From: an uncultured Bacteroidia bacterium
GTDB taxonomy: Bacteria > Bacteroidota > Bacteroidia > Bacteroidales > UBA932
Assembly (NCBI GenBank): GCA_902767465.1
Contig: CACXHM010000192.1
Coordinates: forward strand, 1 to 14,052
Direction of reading: 5' to 3'
Length of the DNA stretch: 14,052 nucleotides
Shown: in pieces, positions 6,442 through 13,516 of the stretch
Layout: the number at the start of each line of letters is the position of its first letter
Position numbering within the stretch: the first letter of the stretch is position 1
Position numbers and translations under genes: made by a program
Notes under the pieces: model-generated
Database searches by the model: none
Seen by the model: only the letters and a program-made list of their open reading frames with translations
Told to the model about the DNA's origin: nothing

Positions 6442-7635
6442 ATGTCCCGCAAGAGCGCTTTATCTTTAATTCTGTTACTTTTTGCAGCCCTTGCCTCTGT
6501 TGCGCTGCATGCCCGGAACAATCCTTACGAGATTGATGATGATTGCTATGAATATCTCAAACAGGCCGAAGCCACACTCGGTTCCGACCAGTTCGAGGAG
6601 GCAAATTCCGCACTACTGCGCACGGCCCTGAGCAAAGGAGACCGTAAGGCTCAGGTGCTTTATTATGTAGAACGGATGAGGAATATATGCAGGCGTCAGG
6701 ATTCAGAAGCGAAGCAGGTTCTCACCGCTCAGGAAGATCTCAAACAAATTGCCCTCAAACTTGGCTACATACAGTATTATTATCAGTCATACCAGTTCGC
6801 GAAAAACTGGTTTTTCAATCGTGGACATCATATGCATGCTCTTGAAATAGTGCAGGATATGTTGAATACGGCAGTGGAACGGGGAGATGAGTACGGAAAG
6901 TGGGCTGCGTCCAAGGAGATGGCCTCGATGTATGCCACGTTCGGAGATCGTCCGACAGCGCGGAAGCACTTGCATGAACTGATTGGAACATACCTTTCGA
7001 GTGAGGACCCGACTATCCGGCGGCAGAGCCTCTCCCCATACTATCTGGAATACGCTGAAACTTTTTACCCGGGAGAAGATTCGCTCCGTATTTATGTGCA
7101 ACAGGCCTGGTCTTGTGCAAAAGTTCCGCTCGATTCTGTGAGATGCTGGCAAAAATTCGCCAAACTCGCTGCCCTTGAAGGCGACAGAGCACATTATGTT
7201 TATTGGCGCGACCTTTGTCTGGAACCGTCGCGTTCGAGAGCGGTGTCAATGTATATTCCTGCATTGTTTGCCGCGGTTGACACGCTTTTTTCGGGACGGC
7301 CGCTGGACTGTCGTGCGCTCACATGGAAACTCCCCTCTCCGCAGCTTTTCTGGGTAGCAAAGATTGCTGAGAGGGTTGGACGGCACGATGCCTCCGAAAA
7401 GCTTAAAGATCTTTGTATCATAGCCAAAGACAAGGACTTCGGCGAAGTTTACAATATGAATATCGCCGAGATGTCAACCCGCTATGGCAATGATGTCCTT
7501 TCGGCAGATCTTGCAAAAAAAACGAGGCAGGCACAAATTGCAATCAGGGCGATGGCAATCATGTTGGCTTTTATCATTGCCGCCATTGTCGCCGCGGCTG
7601 TCGTGTGGAAGAAAAAGAAGGACCGCTCTATTTGA
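6442..7635 (+). CDS. Exported TPR-like protein with a C-terminal membrane anchor
   Basis: This 397-residue protein starts with a signal peptide (residues 1-24, ending ALHA-RNN). A long, mostly helical region (about 30-345) follows, rich in alternating Ala/Leu/Tyr/Trp and reminiscent of tetratricopeptide-type repeats, e.g. AASKEMASMYATFGDRPTAR. A transmembrane helix (AMAIMLAFIIAAIVAAAVVW, about 371-390) comes next, then a basic tail WKKKKDRSI. Most of the protein should lie in the periplasm with seven or so residues in the cytoplasm. This resembles the sensor half of Bacteroidota TPR-containing histidine kinases or regulators but has no output domain. Function unknown. The start follows the -7 box by 7 nt, and the stop overlaps the convergent DUF6913 gene by 8 nt with no terminator between. 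Confidence 0.75.
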   Translation: MSRKSALSLILLLFAALASVALHARNNPYEIDDDCYEYLKQAEATLGSDQFEEANSALLRTALSKGDRKAQVLYYVERMRNICRRQDSEAKQVLTAQEDLKQIALKLGYIQYYYQSYQFAKNWFFNRGHHMHALEIVQDMLNTAVERGDEYGKWAASKEMASMYATFGDRPTARKHLHELIGTYLSSEDPTIRRQSLSPYYLEYAETFYPGEDSLRIYVQQAWSCAKVPLDSVRCWQKFAKLAALEGDRAHYVYWRDLCLEPSRSRAVSMYIPALFAAVDTLFSGRPLDCRALTWKLPSPQLFWVAKIAERVGRHDASEKLKDLCIIAKDKDFGEVYNMNIAEMSTRYGNDVLSADLAKKTRQAQIAIRAMAIMLAFIIAAIVAAAVVWKKKKDRSI

Positions 7636-8047
7636 GTCCTTCCTCTATCTCCATCATCTTCCGAAAGACATCGGTTTGGGGATAGACTTTGCCGGCAGGG
7701 TCGGACACCACAAGATCCAGCACCTGCCCGTCCAGTTGGAAACGCCCTATCTTGAATGCGGCATGGCTGCGCCTGATGACATATTCCAAACGCCAGGAAT
7801 TGCGTGGGACGAGCGACAGAAGCACCTGCGTATCGCGTTGGATCTTTATTGTTTTTCCAGAAAAGACGGGAAATAAAATCAATTGGATACCCCTGGCGGC
7901 AAAATACTCTTTTACAAGACATTCGGCCTCAGCGCGGTCGGGTGCATCGGCATCTATGAGCACGGTTACCTGGCTGATGTCTTTTAGCAACATCAGAGAT
8001 GTGGGCCGCCGGCTCCCGAATATCCTGTAAAACAATTCAGATATCAT
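7628..8047 (-). CDS. DUF6913-like small protein
   Basis: A 139-residue cytosolic protein, without signal peptide or membrane segment (MISELFYRIFGSRRPTSL...ISQVTVLIDADAP...). The pattern of an Arg-rich start, VTVLID strand, 'FPVFSGKTIK' and a final LDLVVSDPAGKVYP...VFRKMMEIEEGLK fits my memory of the Bacteroidota DUF6913 family, whose role is unknown. Its ATG overlaps the end of the PfkB kinase by 11 nt (8037-8047), so the two are almost certainly translated from one mRNA, probably by translational coupling. It was not compared with a database, so treat the family name as tentative. Confidence 0.7.
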   Translation of the reverse strand: MISELFYRIFGSRRPTSLMLLKDISQVTVLIDADAPDRAEAECLVKEYFAARGIQLILFPVFSGKTIKIQRDTQVLLSLVPRNSWRLEYVIRRSHAAFKIGRFQLDGQVLDLVVSDPAGKVYPQTDVFRKMMEIEEGLK

Positions 8048-9035
8048 ATTTTGCGATAAGGGCGCGGATTTCCTCTTTGGCGGCCTTCCAGCGGGGTACG
8101 TCTATCTTTGTACCTACCACTTCCACCACCTTTGCTGCAATGATGGAACCCACTTCTCCGCATACCTTGAGCGGCATTCCGAGGGAATGGGCGTAGAGGA
8201 AGCCTGCGGCGTAGGTGTCTCCGGCCCCGGTGCCGTCCACAGGAGCAGCGGGCCATGCGGGGATGTAGTACTCTGCATCTCCTTCCTTCAGCCAGCTTCC
8301 GTCCTTCCCCACCTTCACGATTGCGGTCTTGCAGTGGCGGGAGAGTTCCCTCAGCCCCTCTACGGTATCGTCGGTTTTGGTGAAAGCCCTGCATTCCGAT
8401 TCGTTGGCGAACACAATGTCCACGTATCTGTCGATGAGGTTATGCAGGAAAGCGTTGTTGCTTTCCACCACGTTATAGGATGCCATGTCTATGGAGATGA
8501 TGCATCCGGCCTCGCGGGCCATTTGCACGGCTTTAGCAATTAGGTCTTGATTCTGAACCAGATATCCCTCTATATGAAAATAGTCGTAGCCCTTGAAGTA
8601 TTCCGGAACCAGATCATCGGGCCCCATTTCCAGAGCCGCTCCCATATAGTCGGCAAAGGTGCGTTCCGCATTGGCGCCGGTAATGAAAACCATGCACCGG
8701 CCGGAGGATTTTTCGCTATGCAGCATGGTGGTCCTTACGCCGAACTGCTCCATGGTGCTTTTGAACAGCTGCCCGAGTTCGTCATCTCCCGTTTTGCCTA
8801 TATATCCGGAAGGCATCCCAAAAATGGAGGTGCAGGTGATAGTGTTGGCAGCCGAGCCGCCAGGGACATATTTTACACCGATTTCACGCAGGTCCGACCA
8901 GATACGGTCGCCGGTTTCCATATCTACGTGCTGCATGCTTCCAAGCGGAAGATGGTACTTTTTGAGAAGAGTGTCATCCGGCAGGATGGCCAGAATGTCG
9001 GTGAGTGCGTTGCCTATTCCCAGAATTGACTTCAT
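8037..9035 (-). CDS. PfkB-family kinase, adenosine-kinase-like
   Basis: The 332-residue protein shows the PfkB fold markers: an N-terminal GIGNALTDIL, the GG motif VPGGSAANT (58-66), and the C-terminal signature DGTGAGDTYAAGF with catalytic base Asp273. FHIEGYLV, SIDMASYNVVE and VDIVFANESECRAFT resemble Bacteroidota proteins annotated as adenosine kinase, so ATP-dependent phosphorylation of adenosine or a similar ribosyl or sugar substrate is likely. The exact substrate is inferred. I start at the ATG at 9035, not the TTG at 9056: the family begins MKSILGIGNA, and the TTG lies inside the -7 box at 9054-9061. It is the first gene of a two-gene operon with the DUF6913 gene and divergent from the flippase-like gene. 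Confidence 0.88.
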   Translation of the reverse strand: MKSILGIGNALTDILAILPDDTLLKKYHLPLGSMQHVDMETGDRIWSDLREIGVKYVPGGSAANTITCTSIFGMPSGYIGKTGDDELGQLFKSTMEQFGVRTTMLHSEKSSGRCMVFITGANAERTFADYMGAALEMGPDDLVPEYFKGYDYFHIEGYLVQNQDLIAKAVQMAREAGCIISIDMASYNVVESNNAFLHNLIDRYVDIVFANESECRAFTKTDDTVEGLRELSRHCKTAIVKVGKDGSWLKEGDAEYYIPAWPAAPVDGTGAGDTYAAGFLYAHSLGMPLKVCGEVGSIIAAKVVEVVGTKIDVPRWKAAKEEIRALIAKYDI

Positions 9036-9053
9036 AATGCGATGATTGGAAAA

Positions 9054-9061
9054 CAAAAATA
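9054..9061 (-). promoter_or_regulatory. -7 box for the PfkB-DUF6913 operon
   Basis: Minus strand TATTTTTG fits TAnnTTTG exactly, 18 nt before the ATG at 9035. It overlaps an upstream TTG and so excludes it as the start. Confidence 0.6.
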
Positions 9062-9084
9062 CGTAAAAATATCCGGATTATGAC

Positions 9085-9092
9085 TAAATTTG
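9085..9092 (+). promoter_or_regulatory. -7 box for the flippase-like gene, near-leaderless
   Basis: TAAATTTG fits TAnnTTTG exactly and ends 6 nt before the GTG at 9099. A TTG start at 9090 would lie inside the box. Confidence 0.55.
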
Positions 9093-9098
9093 TGCCTT

Positions 9099-10094
9099 GT
9101 GAGAAAGAAGCTTGGCAACATACTCAAATACTCCCTGTCATTCGCACTGGCAGGGTTGTTTGTCTGGTTCGCCTGCAGGGGGTTGGACTGGCGTGAATTC
9201 GTGGAAGGACTCAAGACTACCCGCTGGGGGTGGATGGCGCTTTTTTTTGTTGCCGCATATCTTGCAGTTGTCCTGAGAACTCTCCGATGGAACCAGCTGC
9301 TTCATCCTTTCGATGCCGATATCCATTACGGCCGCGTATTCGATGCAACCAACATCGGTGCCATGGCCAGCATCGTTATTCCCGGTTCGGGGGAATTGGT
9401 GCGCTGTGGCATGGTAACCACCGGTAAAGTCCCTTTTCAGACAGCGTTCGGCACCATGGTGGTTGAGAGGGCCTGGGATTTCTTTGCGATCTTTCTGATG
9501 ATGGTTCTGGCCCTGGTTTTCGGATGGAATCGTTTCGGAGGTTTCTTTGTAGATAATATATGGCATCCGGTAACTTCCCACAAAGTGCTTATATGGGCTA
9601 TTTTTGTTTTGGTCCTCCTGGCATTTCTGTCGGTGTTGCTCATCCGCAGATACCGTAATAGAAGCCGTCTTCTTTCCAAAATGAATGATTTTCTGGAGGG
9701 ACTTGTAAGCGGGCTTGCTTCATTTGCCAAAATAAAGAATAAAATACCGTTTCTTCTTTATACGGTGGGGATTTGGGTGATGTACATCATGATGTGTTTT
9801 GTGGTAATGAAGGCCATGCCAGACCTGTCTCATTTGACTTTCGCAGATGCGGTGTTTATTTCTGCCATAGGGAACATTGCGACCCTCGTCCCTGTTCCCG
9901 GAGGAATCGGCGCCTACCACTATGTGCTGAGACTGTCGATGACAACGCTTTATGGCACGACGGGAGAGATGGGATTGTTGTATGCCACCCTTTGTCATGA
10001 ACTCCACGCGCTTGTGGTGATCGTTTTGGGAGTGTGGTCTTATGTGATGCGCGTCGTTATACTCAAAGGGCGCAATGCATCCGGAAAAAATTAG
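9099..10094 (+). CDS. Flippase-like integral membrane protein (lysylphosphatidylglycerol synthase TM domain / UPF0104)
   Basis: The 331-residue protein has about seven or eight hydrophobic helices and no signal peptide or soluble domain. Family motifs are visible: RTLRWNQLL, ATNIGAMASIVIPGSGELVR, TMVVERAWDFFAI and LVPVPGGIGAYHYVLRL. These belong to the LPG_synthase_TM (UPF0104, AglD2-like) family, thought to move lipid-linked substrates across the membrane. The C-terminal synthetase domain of MprF is absent, so it is not expected to make lysyl-lipids. The substrate is unknown. The start is the GTG at 9099: it follows the -7 box by 6 nt, the next in-frame ATG is 46 codons later, and the upstream TTG lies in the promoter. 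The stop codon directly abuts the -7 box of the tRNA-Arg promoter, with no terminator between. Confidence 0.87.
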   Translation: MRKKLGNILKYSLSFALAGLFVWFACRGLDWREFVEGLKTTRWGWMALFFVAAYLAVVLRTLRWNQLLHPFDADIHYGRVFDATNIGAMASIVIPGSGELVRCGMVTTGKVPFQTAFGTMVVERAWDFFAIFLMMVLALVFGWNRFGGFFVDNIWHPVTSHKVLIWAIFVLVLLAFLSVLLIRRYRNRSRLLSKMNDFLEGLVSGLASFAKIKNKIPFLLYTVGIWVMYIMMCFVVMKAMPDLSHLTFADAVFISAIGNIATLVPVPGGIGAYHYVLRLSMTTLYGTTGEMGLLYATLCHELHALVVIVLGVWSYVMRVVILKGRNASGKN

Positions 10095-10102
10095 TATATT
10101 TG
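10095..10102 (+). promoter_or_regulatory. -7 box for the tRNA-Arg / PfkB transcript
   Basis: TATATTTG followed by C fits TAnnTTTG exactly. It begins at the base after the flippase gene's stop, so any -33 element lies inside that gene. The predicted transcript starts about 10107 and includes the tRNA. Confidence 0.65.
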
Positions 10103-10106
10103 CAGC

Positions 10107-10128
10107 CCGTTGCGGCCGTTGCGGCCGC
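10107..10128 (+). repeat. Tandem 9-nt repeat and GC hairpin in the tRNA leader
   Basis: CCGTTGCGG occurs twice in a row (10107-10115, 10116-10124). GCGGCC (10112-10117) can also pair with GGCCGC (10123-10128) around a 5-nt loop. It occupies most of the 5' leader before the tRNA. Confidence 0.5.
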
Positions 10129-10135
10129 TCGAAAT

Positions 10136-10209
10136 GGTCCCGTAGCTCAGTTGGATAGAGCAACAGCCTTCTAAGCTGTGGGTCGCGCGTTCGAGTCGCG
10201 CCGGGATCA
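10136..10209 (+). tRNA. tRNA-Arg(UCU)
   Basis: A 74-nt cloverleaf: acceptor GGTCCCG pairing with CGGGATC (10202-10208, one G-U), a D arm with GCTCAGTTGGATAGAGC, anticodon stem ACAGC/GCTGT around CTTCTAA with anticodon TCT at 10170-10172, and T arm GCGCG-TTCGAGT-CGCGC. Discriminator A10209; CCA is not encoded. It reads AGA/AGG arginine codons. The next start codon follows after only three bases. Confidence 0.97.
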
Positions 10210-10212
10210 CAT

Positions 10213-11154
10213 ATGAAAATAGCAGGAATAGGTGAAATAGTACTGGACATCGTCCTTCGGGACGGCCAGCCTCAGGCTGCGGTTCCGGGAGGCTCCGTCT
10301 TCAATTCCATGATTTCTCTTGGCCGCACTGCGGGCCGCGACATCCCCGGACTCAAACTTACCATGGCTTCCCATACCGGTGACGACCCCGTGAGTTCCAT
10401 CGTTACTTCGTTCATGAAGGAAAACGGAGTGGATACGGACGGAATAGTCAAAAGCAAAGGCCAGAGCACCGTCTCGCTCGCCATGCTTGATTCCGGCGGC
10501 AACGCTCAGTATGAATTCTTCCGCGACAACGGTCTTCCTGCATTTGTGGCTCCGGCCACCGTCTTCTCTCCCGGAGATATCCTGATGTTCGGTTCTATCT
10601 TTGCCGTAAGTCCCGACACCGGCGCGCAGACACGCGAGTATGTTGCGCGTGCCAGGGAGGCTGGTGCAATAGTATATTACGATGTCAACTATCGTGTGAA
10701 CCATGGGATCAGCACCGCCGACGTGGAAGCCAACATCGCCCTTTGCGACATAGTGCGCGCATCATCCGAAGATATAGCCAATCTGTACGGCAGCGACGAT
10801 GCCGAAAAGGTGTATAAGGAGCATATCGCCCCCCTGTGCAAAAACTTCATCTGCACCAGGGGATCCGAACCCGCCGACCTGTTCTCTCCCGGAGTGCACT
10901 GCCGCCAGCCCATACTTCAGATAGGAAAGCCCGTGTCCACCATAGGCGCCGGAGACAATTTCAACGCCGGCATCGTGTGGTCGATAGTACACAACGGCTT
11001 CGGCAAGGCTGACCTGCAGGCCGTAACGGAGGAGATGTGGCACAAACTGGCCGCTCCTGCCATGCAGTTCTCGGCCAACGTCTGCATGAGCGTATTCAAC
11101 TACGTGGACAAAGATTTCAGAGTTTGCGTCCCTGAGTCTCGCTGCGATAGATAA
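10213..11154 (+). CDS. PfkB-family carbohydrate kinase, fructokinase-like
   Basis: The 313-residue cytosolic kinase starts MKIAGIGEIVLDIVLRDG and has the substrate-binding GG motif VPGGSVFNS (24-32), YYDVNYR (155-161) and the PfkB C-terminal signature TIGAGDNFNAG with catalytic Asp248. This fits ATP-dependent phosphorylation of a hexose or pentose hydroxymethyl group. The substrate cannot be read from sequence; fructose is the default annotation for this shape. The ATG at 10213 is well supported by the family N-terminus but lies only 3 nt after the tRNA-Arg discriminator, leaving no room for a ribosome-binding site of its own. Its 3' end overlaps the convergent AraC gene by 38 nt. Proximity to rhamnose genes may be coincidental, since it has a different transcript. 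Confidence 0.88.
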   Translation: MKIAGIGEIVLDIVLRDGQPQAAVPGGSVFNSMISLGRTAGRDIPGLKLTMASHTGDDPVSSIVTSFMKENGVDTDGIVKSKGQSTVSLAMLDSGGNAQYEFFRDNGLPAFVAPATVFSPGDILMFGSIFAVSPDTGAQTREYVARAREAGAIVYYDVNYRVNHGISTADVEANIALCDIVRASSEDIANLYGSDDAEKVYKEHIAPLCKNFICTRGSEPADLFSPGVHCRQPILQIGKPVSTIGAGDNFNAGIVWSIVHNGFGKADLQAVTEEMWHKLAAPAMQFSANVCMSVFNYVDKDFRVCVPESRCDR

Positions 11155-12013
11155 GCGGGGTCTGTCCGGTGATGCGCCGGAATACCGTAAAGAAATAATC
11201 CGTATTTTCAAAACCGAGACGATAGGCTATTTCCTTGATTTCGGCGGGACTGTTCGTGAGCATTTCCTTGGCCTGGTCGATCTTCTGGTTCAGGATGTAT
11301 TTTGCCGGTGAGAAACCGGTGTATTCCTTGAAGGTTCTCCGGAAGGACGAATAGCTTACGAACAACTGCTCGGAAAGGCTTTTGGGATCGATGGTGAACA
11401 ACTGTTCTGCTACCAGCATCTTGGCTTTGGCAATCATCCGCTCGGTATTCGACTGCTTGAAAGAGAGGTTCCTGTTGTAGTAATAGGCCATGCCGAGAAG
11501 TGAATTCACTATGCCGGAGAGAGCCTGCTGAAACCCGGATTTCTGCTCTTCGGCAATGTTGATGGCGCGAGAATAGGCATCGGCGATGTCGTCATGGAAC
11601 GACACTTCCAGCACGGGCCTGTTCTTGCTGAAAAAACCTTTTTCAACCAGCCCGTCTGCCTGCGGACCCTTGAATCCTATCCAATACTCCGTCCATCCTG
11701 TTTCCGGATCCGGCCTGTAATTGTGCCATTCGCCTGGAAAAAGCATGATCATTGATCCGGAGTTGACATGCAGAAGTTTATCCCTGCCGAGCGTATCACA
11801 GGAAAAGGTCCCCCTTCCGCTGGTGATATAGAGTAACTGGTACTCGTTAAGCACCCTTCCTTTTTGCGGCGAAAACAGATACCGGGTAGGATGAGTTGCC
11901 GGGGGATAGGGACTTCCCGGGGCAATTTCCTGCCTGCCTACGGAATTGACTGCAAGACCCCATTCCAGATCTACCGGATTAATTGCCAGGTATTTTAGAT
12001 GAATTGAGGTCAT
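11117..12013 (-). CDS. AraC-family transcriptional regulator, probable rhamnose activator
   Basis: The 298-residue protein has an N-terminal cupin-type AraC sensing domain (about 40-160: NEYQLLYITSGRGTFSCD, GSMIMLFPGEWHNYRPD, TEYWIGFKG). A C-terminal double helix-turn-helix follows (about 190-290: LSEQLFVSYSSFRRTFKEYTGFSPAKYILNQKID in the first half, IKEIAYRLGFENTDYFFTVFRRITGQTPLIYR in the second). It is divergent from rhaB with 81 nt between start codons. In Bacteroides thetaiotaomicron an AraC-type RhaR activates the rhamnose operon, so by position this is the likely equivalent. The effector, rhamnose or a metabolite, is not proven here. The 3' end overlaps the convergent PfkB gene. Confidence 0.9.
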   Translation of the reverse strand: MTSIHLKYLAINPVDLEWGLAVNSVGRQEIAPGSPYPPATHPTRYLFSPQKGRVLNEYQLLYITSGRGTFSCDTLGRDKLLHVNSGSMIMLFPGEWHNYRPDPETGWTEYWIGFKGPQADGLVEKGFFSKNRPVLEVSFHDDIADAYSRAINIAEEQKSGFQQALSGIVNSLLGMAYYYNRNLSFKQSNTERMIAKAKMLVAEQLFTIDPKSLSEQLFVSYSSFRRTFKEYTGFSPAKYILNQKIDQAKEMLTNSPAEIKEIAYRLGFENTDYFFTVFRRITGQTPLIYRSETQGRKL

Positions 12014-12038
12014 TTTTTAAAGTTTTGTTGTCGCACTG

Positions 12039-12073
12039 CAAAGTTAAAAAACAAATTTGAATAGATAACTTTG
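12039..12073. promoter_or_regulatory. Symmetric divergent promoter/operator between the AraC gene and rhaB
   Basis: CAAAGTTA (12039-12046) and TAACTTTG (12066-12073) are exact inverted copies 19 nt apart. Each reads as a perfect TAnnTTTG -7 box for the gene it faces. The palindrome CAAATTTG (12052-12059) sits at the centre. Neither direction has a good -33 element, as expected for activator-dependent promoters. Confidence 0.65.
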
Positions 12074-12094
12074 AAAACTACATAATTGAACGAC

Positions 12095-13510
12095 ATGAGT
12101 ACAGAACACAAATTTCTTGCATTCGACCTTGGAGCCACCAGCGGACGTGCAATCGTCGGTGGTTTTGAGGACGGAAAATTTGCCATGGAGGAGATTCACC
12201 GTTTTCCTAACGGAGTCCAGGAAAAATGCGGACGATTCCATTGGAACACCGATGAACTTCTCGGTCATCTGAAAGCCGGTCTCAAGCGGGCTGCCGATCT
12301 TGGCTACAAAATCGAGTCCATAGGTATAGATACCTGGGGAGTTGATTTTGGCGCAATAGGAGCCGACGGAGCCCTTTTGGAATGGCCACGCGCTTACCGC
12401 GATCCCTATACGGAAGGTATCCCGGAGGAAGTTTTCGGCATAATTCCCCGAGAGGAACTGTATGCCGTTACGGGTATCCAGATCATGAATTTCAACACCA
12501 TTTTCCAGCTTTATGCACAAAAGAAAGCGGGATACGAACCTTTGCTCAAGGCTGACAAGATTCTCTTTATGCCGGACTTGCTGTCGTATCTTCTTACCGG
12601 AAACATGGTATGCGAATACACCGATGCTTCCACATCGGGCATGATGAACCAGAATACCCGCCAGTTCGAAAAACCATTCCTGCAAAGGCTTGGTATCAAC
12701 ACAGACATTCTTCCGGAAATTGTGCAGCCCGGAACAAAAGTGGGAGTCCTGAAGGCAGAAATTGCAGCCGAAACAGGAATAGGGCAGGTTCCTGTGATAG
12801 CCGTAGCGGGTCACGACACGGCATCGGCAATTGCTGCCGTGCCTGCTGCAAATCCGCATTTCGCGTATCTAAGCAGCGGCACCTGGAGCCTTATGGGAAT
12901 CGAGTCGCCCAAGCCTCTTATTTCGGATGAAACCTGCCGCCTGAACTTTACCAATGAGGGCGGAATCGAGGGGACTACGCGTTTCCTCAAGAACATAACC
13001 GGAATGTGGCTGCTTGAACAGAGCCGCAAAGTGTGGGCGAAAGAGGGACGCACTTATACGTATCCCGAAATTGAAAAGATGGCCAATGATGCCGCAGGCT
13101 TTACCGGGACCATCGATCCCGATGATCCCACTCTTGCGAATCCTGCAAACATGCCTGAGGCAATATGCGCTTTATTGCAGAAGGCGGGCAAAGCCGTGCC
13201 GGTGAATGACGCCGAGATGATCAGGTGCATTTACTGCAGCCTTGCTGCCAAGTATCACGAGGTGCTCGAGATTCTCCGCGCCCAGGCATCTTTCACGATC
13301 GATACCCTGCATGTCATTGGCGGAGGTTCAGCAAACGACACCATGAGCCGTCTTACCGCTGCCGCTACCGGAGTGAAGGTTGTGGCAGGCCCTACGGAGG
13401 CAACGGCCATCGGCAACCTGATGATGCAGGCCAAGGCCGCCGGCGTGGTGAAGGACCGCTGGCAGATGCGTGAGATTATTTCCCGTGAATTCAAAGTCAA
13501 AACCTTTTAA
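12095..13510 (+). CDS. rhaB: L-rhamnulokinase
   Basis: It phosphorylates L-rhamnulose to L-rhamnulose 1-phosphate, the second step of cytosolic rhamnose breakdown. The 471-residue protein belongs to the FGGY kinase family: an N-terminal FLAFDLGATSGRAIVG phosphate-binding segment, GIDTWGVDFGAIGADG (77-92), FQLYAQK, and VAGHDTASAIAAVPA with catalytic Asp241, then LSSGTWSLMGIE. The C-terminal ADP-binding motif is HVIGGGSANDTMSRLTA. Length matches the family (about 489 in E. coli). I start at the ATG at 12095, where MSTEHKFLAFDLG aligns with the family, and not the TTG at 12086. It is the first gene of the operon, 22 nt after the -7 box, with rhaA 6 nt downstream. Confidence 0.96.
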   Translation: MSTEHKFLAFDLGATSGRAIVGGFEDGKFAMEEIHRFPNGVQEKCGRFHWNTDELLGHLKAGLKRAADLGYKIESIGIDTWGVDFGAIGADGALLEWPRAYRDPYTEGIPEEVFGIIPREELYAVTGIQIMNFNTIFQLYAQKKAGYEPLLKADKILFMPDLLSYLLTGNMVCEYTDASTSGMMNQNTRQFEKPFLQRLGINTDILPEIVQPGTKVGVLKAEIAAETGIGQVPVIAVAGHDTASAIAAVPAANPHFAYLSSGTWSLMGIESPKPLISDETCRLNFTNEGGIEGTTRFLKNITGMWLLEQSRKVWAKEGRTYTYPEIEKMANDAAGFTGTIDPDDPTLANPANMPEAICALLQKAGKAVPVNDAEMIRCIYCSLAAKYHEVLEILRAQASFTIDTLHVIGGGSANDTMSRLTAAATGVKVVAGPTEATAIGNLMMQAKAAGVVKDRWQMREIISREFKVKTF

Positions 13511-13516
13511 ATAATT

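Noticed and set aside
9036..9056. TTG start giving a seven-residue extension of the PfkB kinase
   Set aside because: The TTG lies inside the -7 box and the family N-terminus matches the ATG at 9035.
12086..12094. TTG start adding three residues to rhaB
   Set aside because: The ATG at 12095 aligns with the family start; no support for the TTG.
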